Assembly (NCBI GenBank): GCA_009694165.1
Contig: SHVP01000018.1
Location: 1 to 35,247, forward strand
Length of the DNA: 35,247 nt
Direction of reading: 5' to 3'
From: Alphaproteobacteria bacterium
GTDB taxonomy: Bacteria > Pseudomonadota > Alphaproteobacteria > SHVP01
The notes beneath the pieces were generated by a model, which ran no database searches, had not been told where the DNA came from, and was given only the letters and a program-made list of their open reading frames with translations. The position numbers were made by a program, and so were the translations under genes. The first letter of the stretch is position 1. Each line of letters begins with the position of its first letter. Below are positions 7,603 through 16,576 of the stretch, in pieces.

Positions 7603-8038
7603 ATCGGATGGGCGACCCAAGAAGCTGTCGCTCGTCGTCTTCTCGGCGGACTTCGACAAGGTGCACTACGCATTGGCGACGGCAAGCGCGGCGCTGGCAG
7701 TCAATATCCCGGCGACGCTGTTCTTCACCATGGGGGCGATCCGCGCGTTGGGTGCCGGCACCGGCCCGGCTTCGCCGGGCTGGCACGGGCTAGCTACCGG
7801 CGATGGGCGCCCGGCCCACCTGGTCGACAACGAGTTCGGGCGCCGCGGGGTCGGTCAGTTCGAGGAGCTGCTGGGCGCATGCGTGGAACTGCGGGCGACG
7901 TTCCTGATATGCGACATGGGGCTACGGGCGATCGGCCTGACCCTAGCCGACCTACGGCGCGACATATCCTACAGCGAAGGCGGCCTAGTGACCTTCCTCA
8001 ACGACGCGCGCCACGACGGATTGGCGCTGTTTTTCTGA
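7592..8038 (+). CDS. DsrE/DsrF-like sulfur-relay family protein
   Basis: A 148-residue single-domain protein with the DsrE fold pattern: an N-terminal LSLVVFSADFDKVHYALATASAA strand-helix, the FFTMGAIRAL segment, then a helix with Cys97 and the strand-turn FLICDMGLRAIGL with Cys107, ending in GGLVTFLNDAR. Family members include DsrE, TusD and uncharacterised peroxiredoxin-like proteins; the cysteine before DMG is the candidate sulfur-binding residue. The ATG at 7592 lies inside the end of the MoeB-like gene (11-nt overlap), so the pair is translationally coupled. The precise partner is unknown. It is convergent with the next gene, with one base between the stop codons and no terminator visible. 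Confidence 0.8.
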   Translation: MSAESDGRPKKLSLVVFSADFDKVHYALATASAALAVNIPATLFFTMGAIRALGAGTGPASPGWHGLATGDGRPAHLVDNEFGRRGVGQFEELLGACVELRATFLICDMGLRAIGLTLADLRRDISYSEGGLVTFLNDARHDGLALFF

Positions 8039-8039
8039 C

Positions 8040-9032
8040 CTAGATGGTCGTGCCGCGGATCACGCGGTCGGGCGGCCAGTGACCGTCGACGAATGACTTG
8101 ATGTTGATCAACACTTTCTCGCCCGAATCGATGCGCCCCTCGAGGGTGGCCGAACCCATGTGCGGTAGCAGCACCACATTTTCGAGCGTGAGCAGCTTGG
8201 GATTGATCGCCGGCTCGTTTTCATAGACGTCAAGGCCAACGCCGGCGACTTCCCCGGCCTGGAGCATCTCAACCAGCGCTGACTTGTCGATGATCTCGCC
8301 GCGCGATGTGTTGACGACATAGGCCGTTCGCCGCAACAACTTGAGCCGGCGCGCTGACAGAAGGTGGAAGGTCGCCGGCGTATGCGGGCAATTGACCGAC
8401 ACGATGTCCATGTGGGCCAGCATCTGATCGAGGCTTTCCCAATAGGTCGCCTCGAGCTCGCCCTCGGTTTCCTCGGCAATGCGGTGGCGGTTGTGGTGGT
8501 GGATCGACAACCCAAAAGTCTTGGCGCGCTGGGCCACGGCAGTACCGATCCGACCCATGCCCAATATCCCGAGGCGTTTGCCGGCCAGGCGATGGCCAAG
8601 CATGAAACTCGGTGACCAGCCGCTCCAGCGCCCGCTGCGTACGAGACGCTCACCCTCCATCAAGCGACGAGGAACAGCGAGAATCAGCGCCATGGTCACG
8701 TCGGCGGTGTCCTCCGTCAGCACACCGGGGGTATTGGTGACGATCACCTGTCTGGCCGCCGCGGCTGCGAGGTCGATGTGGTCGACCCCGGTGCCAAAAT
8801 TGGCGATCAGCCGCAAGTTCGCTCCGGCCTGGGCCAGAACTGCCGCGTCGAGGCGGTCGGTGACGGTGGGCACCAGAACATCCGCCTCGCCCAGCGCGGC
8901 GATCAACCGTTCACGCGAAAACGGCTCGTCATCGAGATTAAGGCGCGCGTCGAACAGTTCCATCATTCGGGTCTGAATGATGTCGGGGAGCCGTCGCGTA
9001 ACGATGACTACGGGCTTTCGCCGACGCTGCAC
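8040..9032 (-). CDS. D-isomer-specific 2-hydroxyacid dehydrogenase (glyoxylate/hydroxypyruvate reductase type)
   Basis: A 330-residue NAD(P)-dependent oxidoreductase. The nucleotide-binding GILGMGRIG motif is at 155-163, and the catalytic triad is seen as Arg244 in NTSRGEIID, Glu273 in DVYENEP and His291 in LPHMGSAT. The N-terminal substrate domain has the NFGTGVDHID loop (78-87). Length and motifs fit the GyaR/GhrB branch that reduces glyoxylate or hydroxypyruvate; substrate cannot be fixed from sequence. The start is GTG at 9030-9032, preceded by GGGAGG about 10 nt upstream. It is divergent from the SH3 protein gene and convergent with the DsrE-like gene, so it appears to be its own transcription unit. 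Confidence 0.9.
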   Translation of the reverse strand: MQRRRKPVVIVTRRLPDIIQTRMMELFDARLNLDDEPFSRERLIAALGEADVLVPTVTDRLDAAVLAQAGANLRLIANFGTGVDHIDLAAAAARQVIVTNTPGVLTEDTADVTMALILAVPRRLMEGERLVRSGRWSGWSPSFMLGHRLAGKRLGILGMGRIGTAVAQRAKTFGLSIHHHNRHRIAEETEGELEATYWESLDQMLAHMDIVSVNCPHTPATFHLLSARRLKLLRRTAYVVNTSRGEIIDKSALVEMLQAGEVAGVGLDVYENEPAINPKLLTLENVVLLPHMGSATLEGRIDSGEKVLINIKSFVDGHWPPDRVIRGTTI

Positions 9033-9119
9033 TGGCGAAACGCCTCCCTGCGTGGCCGCGAGCTTCGGCTGTATCTAGCAAATACCGCCCGAATGCGGAA
9101 GGCGCGTCAATGACTTGGC

Positions 9120-9148
9120 TTGACGCTCACGGGGGCCATCGGCATATA
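9120..9148 (+). promoter_or_regulatory. Candidate sigma-70 promoter of the SH3 protein gene
   Basis: TTGACG at 9120-9125 and CATATA at 9143-9148 are separated by exactly 17 nt, about 50 nt before the chosen ATG at 9201. This is a good match to the housekeeping promoter pattern in an otherwise GC-rich spacer. No experimental support. Confidence 0.5.
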
Positions 9149-9200
9149 GGCGCTGGTCGAGCCCAACACCCGGTGGTTGGTGGATCGGATTGGCGCAAGA

Positions 9201-9704
9201 ATGCGTGGCCTAAGGGCGGCGGTATTGGGCACGCTGGCTTTGGTCGCCAGCGCACAGCTTTTGTTGACCGCGCTCGATTCGTCGGCCGCCGAGAGAAACT
9301 TCAAGCCGCATTTCGTCAGCCTTCGGCACGCAACCGTGAACGTCCGCGCCGGGCCGGGGACGCGATACCCGATCGCCTGGGTCTACAAGCGCGCCGGTCT
9401 GCCGGTCGAGGCCCTGGCCGAGTTCGACAATTGGTATCGGGTCCGCGATATCGAGGGCGACGAGGGCTGGATCCATCGTCGCCTGCTGTCATCGGACCGG
9501 ACCACCCTGATCGCCGGGGCAACGCGCACCGTCCGCAACCAGCCGCGGGACGACGCATCGCCCGTGCTTTTCGCCGAAATGGGCGTCGTCGCCCGCCTGC
9601 TGGCCTGCAAGGGCGAGTGGTGCCGCATCAACGTCCATGGCCGCAAGGGCTGGCTGCCACGCGACCAGCTGTGGGGCGCCTACCCACGGGAGGACTTCGA
9701 CTAA
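9201..9704 (+). CDS. Secreted protein with two bacterial SH3 domains
   Basis: A 167-residue protein with a Sec-type signal peptide (MRGLR, then a hydrophobic stretch, then ALDSSAAE; cleavage probably near residue 30). Two consecutive bacterial SH3 repeats follow: the first contains VNVRAGPGTRYPIAWVYKR and WYRVRDIEGDEGWIHRRLL, the second RTVRNQPRDDASPVLF, EWCRINVHGRKGWLPRDQLWG. Such SH3 proteins are envelope proteins thought to bind peptidoglycan. In-frame TTG (9177) and GTG (9180) codons precede the ATG, but starting at 9201 gives the cleanest signal peptide. A good promoter lies upstream. The stop is 2 nt from the stop of the convergent DUF3501 gene. Confidence 0.85.
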   Translation: MRGLRAAVLGTLALVASAQLLLTALDSSAAERNFKPHFVSLRHATVNVRAGPGTRYPIAWVYKRAGLPVEALAEFDNWYRVRDIEGDEGWIHRRLLSSDRTTLIAGATRTVRNQPRDDASPVLFAEMGVVARLLACKGEWCRINVHGRKGWLPRDQLWGAYPREDFD

Positions 9705-9706
9705 GC

Positions 9707-10300
9707 CTAAGCGACGTCGCCGATCAACGCCCGCCGGACCTCGGGCGGCACCATCGCCATATGTCCATAGTTCGGATGCGCGATGACAAAGACGGCCTCA
9801 ACCTCGGGACTTTTGAACGCAGCGGCTTGGGCCGGCGTCAATGGAAAACGAAGGAAGTGAACCGATGAGGTCTTGCCGTCATCGCGGGTCCGATCTTCCT
9901 CGCCGATTGGCTCGGCGGTGGCAGCGCTTGCACCGATCCGCAAGCTGATCGATCGATCGATACCCCCCAATTGCCCGAGTTCACGGGCGCGACGTTCCGG
10001 GTTGTCGATCTCGAGCATCATCGTGGCAATGAGTTCCCGACCTTGCGGAATCAGCGGGTTGTAGGCATCGAGTTCGCCTTCGATCTGTTCCTCGCCGCCC
10101 CGCTCGATGTAGAGCATTTCATGCACCTGCATCCACATCGTGTCATAGTTTTCGAAATAGAGTGTGGCAAACGGCCCGACGCTGAGACGCCGAAACCGCT
10201 TCAGCTCGGTGAGCGCCGCGCGGCGCTCGCGGCGAATGTTTCCGTATTCGGCCATCGGCAAGACGTCCGCCCGCGTGATGCGCCGCTCGCTTCGGCTCAT
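9707..10300 (-). CDS. DUF3501 family protein
   Basis: A 197-residue soluble protein of the DUF3501 family, recognised by its opening ITRADVLPMAEYGNIRRERR, the central FENYDTMWMQVHEMLYIERGG, YNPLIPQGRELIATMMLEIDN and the ending FVIAHPNYGHMAMVP. There are no cysteines, no signal peptide and no known catalytic motif. The start overlaps the stop of the iron-sulfur protein gene by 4 nt (ATGA), so the two are translationally coupled. My recollection is that DUF3501 genes usually sit next to this iron-sulfur/CCG protein and a rubrerythrin, as here. Function is unknown; a structural or assembly partner of the iron-sulfur protein is a reasonable guess. Confidence 0.85.
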   Translation of the reverse strand: MSRSERRITRADVLPMAEYGNIRRERRAALTELKRFRRLSVGPFATLYFENYDTMWMQVHEMLYIERGGEEQIEGELDAYNPLIPQGRELIATMMLEIDNPERRARELGQLGGIDRSISLRIGASAATAEPIGEEDRTRDDGKTSSVHFLRFPLTPAQAAAFKSPEVEAVFVIAHPNYGHMAMVPPEVRRALIGDVA

Positions 10301-11658
10301 AGCGCGCGCACGCCGTCGCCGTACGACCGCGCCAACAGTTCGATCGGGTGAAATGCCCGTGGTTCACGCAGGCTCGCAGTTCCACTCTCCGTTCGTTCCA
10401 TTCCCTGCACGATGTGCTTGCCAGCCAACGGGCATTCAGCGGCCACGTAGGCAGGCGCCACATCGACGGCACGCTGGGCGGTCGGGCGCCCGACCTTGAG
10501 GGCGACCGGAAAATTCTCGCGCTTAATCCCCCAAGATCCGCCATGGCCAGAACACCGGTCGATCACATCGACCTTGGTATCCGGAATTAGACGCAACATT
10601 TCGGCCGCCTTCGGTCCCATGTTCTGGGCGCGGGCATGGCAGGCAAGATGGACGGCGACGCCGCCGGAAAGCGGCTGCAAACCTTTGGCAAGTCCCTCTT
10701 TCTTGGCGATGTCGACAAGATACTCGGTGATGTCGAACGTGGCGTCGGCGAGCACGCGCACGTTCGGATCAGCGCCGACGATCAACGGCCACTCAAATTT
10801 CAGCATCAAGGCGCATGACGGCGTGAGGGCAACGACATCGTACCCCTGGTCGATCCACAGACGCAGGGTGGCGGCGATGCGGCGCGCCTTGGCGGCCACG
10901 ACATCGATCTCGCCGCCCTCGAGCTGTGGCATGCCGCAACATTCGGGGTAGACGACTTCGGCCCGGATCCCCTGACGGGCCAGGACGGCCACCGCCGCCT
11001 CGCCGATCCCCGGGTTGTTGTAGTTGACGAAACAGGTAGCGTAGAGGACGACCCGCCGACCATGGGCCGGGCCCGCAGGGTCGGGCTCCACGGACGCCGA
11101 TGTCGACCGGGCGAGAAATGTCTTGCCGTGGAAGGGCGGCAGCTCGACGTCACGATGGACGTTGGCCAAACCTTCGAGAACCGGTCTCGTCGCGCCGTTG
11201 CTCCGGCGCGACGCCCAATTGGCGAGCGGGGCGGCGAGCCGGGCAAGCTGGCCGTTGCGATCGGTTGCCGTCAACTGGCGTTCGAACAGACCCGGTTGCA
11301 CGCCGCGGCGGCGTTCGGCAACGCGATGGCGCAGCATCAGGTGGGGAAAGTCGAGATTGAACTCGTGTGGCGGCACATAGGGGCACTTGGTCATGAAACA
11401 CATGTCACACAACGTGCATGCATCGACCACCGATTTGAAATCGGACGAAGCGACGCCGTCGAGTTCCGCAGTCGCCGACTGATCGACGAGATCGAACAAC
11501 CGAGGGAAAGAATCGCACAGGTTGAAGCAGCGTCGGCAGCCGTGACAGATATCGAAAACGCGTCGCAGCTCGCCATCAAGTTTCTCGGGATCGACGTAGT
11601 CCGGATTCTCCCAATCGATGGCGTGGCGGACCGGCGCCTCGAGACTGCCTTCTCTCAC
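10297..11658 (-). CDS. GlpC/HdrD-like protein with two [4Fe-4S] motifs and CCG domains
   Basis: A 453-residue soluble electron-transfer protein. The N-terminal part holds two ferredoxin-type cluster motifs, Cys38-41-44-48 ([11 protein letters not shown]) and Cys81-84-87-92 ([12 protein letters not shown], with one extra residue in the last gap). The C-terminal half has two CCG-type units as in GlpC and heterodisulfide reductase: Cys209, the CCG at 240-242 and Cys282, then Cys340, a degenerate C-S-G at 369-371 and Cys409. The start is GTG at 11656-11658 with a strong GGGAGG 8 nt upstream. Gene order rubrerythrin, this protein, DUF3501 suggests it passes electrons to or from the rubrerythrin. 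Substrate unknown; it lacks the flavin subunits of true glycerol-3-phosphate dehydrogenase. Confidence 0.87.
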   Translation of the reverse strand: MREGSLEAPVRHAIDWENPDYVDPEKLDGELRRVFDICHGCRRCFNLCDSFPRLFDLVDQSATAELDGVASSDFKSVVDACTLCDMCFMTKCPYVPPHEFNLDFPHLMLRHRVAERRRGVQPGLFERQLTATDRNGQLARLAAPLANWASRRSNGATRPVLEGLANVHRDVELPPFHGKTFLARSTSASVEPDPAGPAHGRRVVLYATCFVNYNNPGIGEAAVAVLARQGIRAEVVYPECCGMPQLEGGEIDVVAAKARRIAATLRLWIDQGYDVVALTPSCALMLKFEWPLIVGADPNVRVLADATFDITEYLVDIAKKEGLAKGLQPLSGGVAVHLACHARAQNMGPKAAEMLRLIPDTKVDVIDRCSGHGGSWGIKRENFPVALKVGRPTAQRAVDVAPAYVAAECPLAGKHIVQGMERTESGTASLREPRAFHPIELLARSYGDGVRAL

Positions 11659-11679
11659 GGTCAGAACCTCCCTGGAACC

Positions 11680-11706
11680 AGAAAGGGGGCCGACCGCCCC
11701 CTTTCT
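11680..11706 (-). promoter_or_regulatory. Perfect 11-bp hairpin between rubrerythrin and iron-sulfur protein genes
   Basis: On the minus strand AGAAAGGGGGC and GCCCCCTTTCT form an uninterrupted 11-bp stem with a GGTCG loop. The 3' arm ends in TTTCT, but what follows is GGTTCC rather than a T-run, so termination would be partial. It lies 22 nt after the rubrerythrin stop and 21 nt before the next start, the position of an attenuator or mRNA-processing hairpin that would let rubrerythrin be made in excess. Confidence 0.6.
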
Positions 11707-11728
11707 TGCCGACGGGTGATGTCGCGAA

Positions 11729-12148
11729 CTACTTCAAGCTATCGAGCGCCTTTTGGAAGCGCCCCGCATGCGACTTTTCCGCCTTCGCCAAGGTCTCAAA
11801 CCAATCGGCGATCTCCTTAAATCCTTCGTCGCGCGCCGTGCGCGCCATGCCGGGGTACATGTCGGTGTATTCGTGAGTCTCGCCAGCGATGGCCGCTTTC
11901 AGATTTTTTTCCGTATCGCCGATCGGCAGTCCCGTCGCCGGGTCGCCGGTCTGCTCGAGGAACTCGAGATGGCCGTGGGCATGGCCAGTCTCGCCCTCGG
12001 CCGTCGACCGGAACACGGTCGAGACGTCATTCCAGCCTTCGACGTCCGCCTTCTGCGCGAAGTAGAGATAGCGGCGATTGGCTTGCGATTCGCCGGCAAA
12101 CGCCGCTTTCAGGTTACCTTCGGTCTTGCTTCCTTTGAGATTGGCCAT
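11729..12148 (-). CDS. Rubrerythrin (erythrin-type, without rubredoxin domain)
   Basis: A 139-residue four-helix ferritin-like protein. Diiron ligands are visible as Glu20 ([10 protein letters not shown]), Glu53 and His56 ([10 protein letters not shown]), Glu90 and Glu93 ([11 protein letters not shown]) and Glu124 and His127 (AEKSHAGRF). It stops after the fourth helix, so it lacks the C-terminal rubredoxin domain of classical rubrerythrin and must receive electrons from another protein, plausibly its iron-sulfur neighbour. Rubrerythrins reduce hydrogen peroxide. The ATG at 12148 follows GGAGGACAAACG, a strong ribosome site, and is preferred to an upstream ATG at 12184. A promoter and an Irr-box-like element lie upstream. 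Confidence 0.93.
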   Translation of the reverse strand: MANLKGSKTEGNLKAAFAGESQANRRYLYFAQKADVEGWNDVSTVFRSTAEGETGHAHGHLEFLEQTGDPATGLPIGDTEKNLKAAIAGETHEYTDMYPGMARTARDEGFKEIADWFETLAKAEKSHAGRFQKALDSLK

Positions 12149-12220
12149 CGTTTGTCCTCCATGATTGGTGCCAGGGTAATGCACTGGGCTCTTGATGATC
12201 GTTGGGCCGCTGGCCGTTTT

Positions 12221-12249
12221 GATATAGGCCAGCGTACCGTCGCCGTCAA
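12221..12249 (-). promoter_or_regulatory. Candidate promoter of the rubrerythrin operon
   Basis: On the minus strand TTGACG (12249-12244) and TATATC (12226-12221) are 17 nt apart, about 70 nt before the rubrerythrin ATG. The -35 matches five of six consensus bases. The AT-rich Irr-box-like element lies directly upstream of it. Confidence 0.5.
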
Positions 12250-12251
12250 CA

Positions 12252-12270
12252 TTTTAGAACTACTATAATA
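12252..12270. promoter_or_regulatory. Irr-box-like element upstream of rubrerythrin
   Basis: The plus strand reads TTTTAGAACTACTATAATA. TTTAGAA (12253-12259) is a full half-site of the interrupted TTTAGAA/TTCTAAA palindrome I recall for the Irr iron control element; the second half after a 3-nt gap is degenerate. It abuts the -35 box of the rubrerythrin promoter and lies next to the irr gene. Weaker than the site before the flavoprotein gene. Confidence 0.4.
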
Positions 12271-12301
12271 AACTAACTAAGCTACAGAATAAAATGGATT
12301 A

Positions 12302-12730
12302 TCAGGTTCTCTCCCGAACCCGAATGACGACATCGATACGTTCGATCGTGGTCCCGGCGGGCGGCTCGGGCAGCCGCGCCAACGCCACGCGAGCCGTCGC
12401 GATGTCTTCGAGCGTGCCGGTCTCGGTGAGATAGAAATGATGATGGTCCACGGTGTTGGTGTCGAAATACGACCGCCCGGGATCGATCAGCACTTCGCGG
12501 AGGAGACCGACGCGCACGAATTGATGCAAGGTGTTGTAGACCGTCGCTAGCGACACGCGGACATTGGCGCTGAGCGCTTCGGCATGCAGCGCCTCGGCGG
12601 TCAAATGGCGGTTCCCACGCCCGAAAAGAATCCGTGCCAGGGCGAGGCGTTGTCGGGTCGGGCGCAGGCCTGATGCCCGCAGCCGCTCCTTGGTCAAGGC
12701 CGACACGCCCGCCGGATCAGCGACCGTCAT
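12302..12730 (-). CDS. irr: Iron response regulator Irr (Fur superfamily)
   Basis: A 142-residue Fur-superfamily repressor. The N-terminal winged helix includes LRPTRQRLALARILF and the recognition region VSLATVYNTLHQF; the C-terminal dimerisation part has the triple histidine DHHHFYL (His96-98) after DTNT, which is characteristic of Irr and binds heme or metal in studied rhizobial members. There are no CxxC zinc sites. It lacks the N-terminal heme regulatory motif of Bradyrhizobium Irr. In known systems Irr is active under iron limitation and loses function with heme. It lies 30 nt after the flavoprotein gene in the same direction, probably co-transcribed with it, and upstream of the rubrerythrin operon. 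A second Fur-family gene occurs near 32.5 kb. Confidence 0.88.
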   Translation of the reverse strand: MTVADPAGVSALTKERLRASGLRPTRQRLALARILFGRGNRHLTAEALHAEALSANVRVSLATVYNTLHQFVRVGLLREVLIDPGRSYFDTNTVDHHHFYLTETGTLEDIATARVALARLPEPPAGTTIERIDVVIRVRERT

Positions 12731-12760
12731 GAGCGAATCCTCGCGAGCATCTGCGCCCCC

Positions 12761-14158
12761 TCAGTCTCCGGTCTGCACCCGTTCGACCAGCTGGCGAACG
12801 GTGGGAATGAACCCGTTTGAATAGAACGGGTCCTCGGCAAAACGAAAGGCCGAGTGCCCGGCGAACATCAGTTGATGCTGGACGTCGTCGCTATGACTGA
12901 TCGCCTGCAGCGTTTTCTGGATGCAATAGCTGCGTGGATCGGCCTTTTTCCCCGTGGTATGCCCCTCGCCCTGGGCCCAATTCGAAAACATACAGGCACT
13001 GAGACACCCCATGCATTCGATCTGGTCGGTGCGAATCTCGCGCATTTTTTCTGGTGACACGAAGACGAGCGTCGAATCCGGCGTCTTCATCGCTTCGATA
13101 TGGCCTTGCTGTATCCATGCCTTGGCGCGCTGATGATCATGCGCGGTGACATAGACCGGACGATGACGCGGCCCGGTTTCGAGCACAACGCTATGGTCGC
13201 CGATGGGTTCGCCGGTGTAGGCAATCTGCCGTTCATGGCGCTCTTTGAGATCGCGCAGGAATTCGTTCTCGACCGCACTTGACCACATCCCGGTCGGGCT
13301 GAACCGATTGAGATAGATGTCGCCCTCGCGCAGCGTCAGCAACCGCTGTTTCCAGGCATCGGAAATCGGGCTTTCTCGGGTCAATAGCGGCCGCGTGCCG
13401 AACTGAAAGGCGATCGGACCAAGTTCCGGGTTATCGATCCAGTCTTGCCATTCGCGCAGGAACCAGATGCCGCCCGCCATGATGATGGGCGTCCGCTCGA
13501 GACCGGATTCGCGCATCAACTTGCGCAGTTCCAGCACGCGCGGATAGGGCGGCTCGGGCTTGATCGGGTCTTCGCTGTTGGAAAGGCCGTTGTGGCCGCC
13601 AGCAAGCCAGGGGTCCTCGTAAACGACCCCGCCCATCCATTCAGAAAACTTGTGATAGGCGCGCTTCCACAAAGCCCGGAACGCCCGTGCAGACGACACG
13701 ATCGGGTAATAGTGCACGCGAAAGCGGGCGGCGAGTTCCGCCAATCGATAGGGCATCCCGGCGCCACAGGTGACCCCGTGGATGAGACCGCGCGCATTTT
13801 CGAGAACCCCGACAAGGACGCGCTCGGCGGCCGCCATTTCCCACAGCACATTCATGTGAATGGGTCCCTTGCCGCCCGCCGTCTCGTACGCAATGCGGGC
13901 CTGCGCTACCCCGCCCTTGATCGCATAGCTGATGAGTTCCTCGTGACGTTCGATCCGGGTGCGACCAAAATAGTTCTGCTCGATCAGTTTTCCGTGGTCG
14001 TCGTAGAAATCGGCGTTGACGCCGGAAAAGGTCCCAACCGCCCCGGCGGCAGCCCAGGCGCCGGAACTCTCGCCATTGGACACCGAGATGCCCTTACCCC
14101 CTTCGACAAGGGGGAGCACCTCGAAGCCCGAGATGACCATCGGTTGCAGGGCTTTCAT
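12761..14158 (-). CDS. Nitronate-monooxygenase-like flavoprotein with C-terminal cysteine cluster
   Basis: A 465-residue protein of the NAD(P)H-dependent flavin oxidoreductase / 2-nitropropane-dioxygenase-like group, recognised from the TIM-barrel FMN segments THGVTCGAGMPYRL-like (about 128-140), PIIMAGGIWFLREWQDW and IAFQFGTRPLLT. It is longer than ordinary nitronate monooxygenases (about 320-360 residues). The extension carries Cys382, Cys385, Cys389 and Cys412 in a Cx2Cx3Cx22C arrangement (CMGCLSACMFSNW ... YCIQ) that could bind an iron-sulfur cluster. PfaD-like enoyl reductases are distant relatives. A promoter containing an Irr-box-like palindrome precedes it, and irr follows after 30 nt. 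Substrate unknown. Confidence 0.75.
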   Translation of the reverse strand: MKALQPMVISGFEVLPLVEGGKGISVSNGESSGAWAAAGAVGTFSGVNADFYDDHGKLIEQNYFGRTRIERHEELISYAIKGGVAQARIAYETAGGKGPIHMNVLWEMAAAERVLVGVLENARGLIHGVTCGAGMPYRLAELAARFRVHYYPIVSSARAFRALWKRAYHKFSEWMGGVVYEDPWLAGGHNGLSNSEDPIKPEPPYPRVLELRKLMRESGLERTPIIMAGGIWFLREWQDWIDNPELGPIAFQFGTRPLLTRESPISDAWKQRLLTLREGDIYLNRFSPTGMWSSAVENEFLRDLKERHERQIAYTGEPIGDHSVVLETGPRHRPVYVTAHDHQRAKAWIQQGHIEAMKTPDSTLVFVSPEKMREIRTDQIECMGCLSACMFSNWAQGEGHTTGKKADPRSYCIQKTLQAISHSDDVQHQLMFAGHSAFRFAEDPFYSNGFIPTVRQLVERVQTGD

Positions 14159-14207
14159 GCCCGTCCCAACTCCTACTGCCGGCCAGAGTTCCAGTGACCG
14201 GTGAAAA

Positions 14208-14235
14208 AATATAGAACGATTCTACGAAACTCCAA
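14208..14235 (-). promoter_or_regulatory. Candidate promoter of the flavoprotein-irr unit
   Basis: On the minus strand TTGGAG (14235-14230) and TATATT (14213-14208) are 16 nt apart, about 43 nt plus a transcription-start gap before the ATG at 14158. The -10 is five of six consensus; the -35 is weak. The Irr-box-like palindrome fills most of the spacer, a typical repressor layout. Confidence 0.45.
14212..14224. promoter_or_regulatory. Irr-box-like palindrome TAGAA-CGA-TTCTA
   Basis: Perfect 5-bp arms TAGAA (14212-14216) and TTCTA (14220-14224) around CGA, inside the -35/-10 spacer of the flavoprotein gene promoter. This is the core I recall for the Irr iron control element, and the irr gene is the second gene of the unit, so feedback control is likely. 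Confidence 0.55.
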
Positions 14236-14247
14236 CTGTCGTCGCCG

Positions 14248-14266
14248 CCCGGCCAAGCCGGCCGGG
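14248..14266 (-). terminator. Hairpin after pnp, possible terminator
   Basis: CCCGGCC (14248-14254) and GGCCGGG (14260-14266) form a perfect 7-bp GC stem with a 5-nt loop, 35 nt after the pnp stop. No T-run follows on the minus strand, so it may protect the mRNA 3' end rather than terminate by itself. Confidence 0.4.
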
Positions 14267-14300
14267 AAGGACGCGACCACGGGTGTTGGCGCCGGAACGT

Positions 14301-16424
<2,124 letters not shown>

Positions 16425-16461
16425 TTATGTCAGCCTTCCTGCGGATGCTTCCCCGCCATCC

Positions 16462-16485
16462 GGCACGAGCCCTATCGCTCGTGCC
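16462..16485 (-). promoter_or_regulatory. pnp leader hairpin 1
   Basis: GGCACGAGC (16462-16470) and GCTCGTGCC (16477-16485) form a perfect 9-bp stem with a 6-nt loop, about 38 nt before the pnp ATG. No T-run follows. Confidence 0.55.
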
Positions 16486-16494
16486 CCTGCGCCA

Positions 16495-16520
16495 GCGGAC
16501 GGTGCTCCAGCACGGTCCGC
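16495..16520 (-). promoter_or_regulatory. pnp leader hairpin 2
   Basis: GCGGAC, G, GTGCT pairs with AGCAC, G, GTCCGC: an 11-bp rod with a single G/G internal mismatch and a tight loop at CC (16507-16508). Long, nearly perfect duplex of the kind cut by RNase III. Confidence 0.55.
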
Positions 16521-16554
16521 GAAATTCCAGGGCGCGCGCACGCGTCCATCGAGC

Positions 16555-16576
16555 GGTGCGGCAGTATCGCCGCACC
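16555..16576 (-). promoter_or_regulatory. rpsO-pnp spacer hairpin 3
   Basis: GGTGCGGC (16555-16562) and GCCGCACC (16569-16576) form a perfect 8-bp stem with a 6-nt loop about 34 nt after the rpsO stop. No T-run follows, so it is a processing or protective hairpin rather than an ordinary terminator. Confidence 0.55.
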
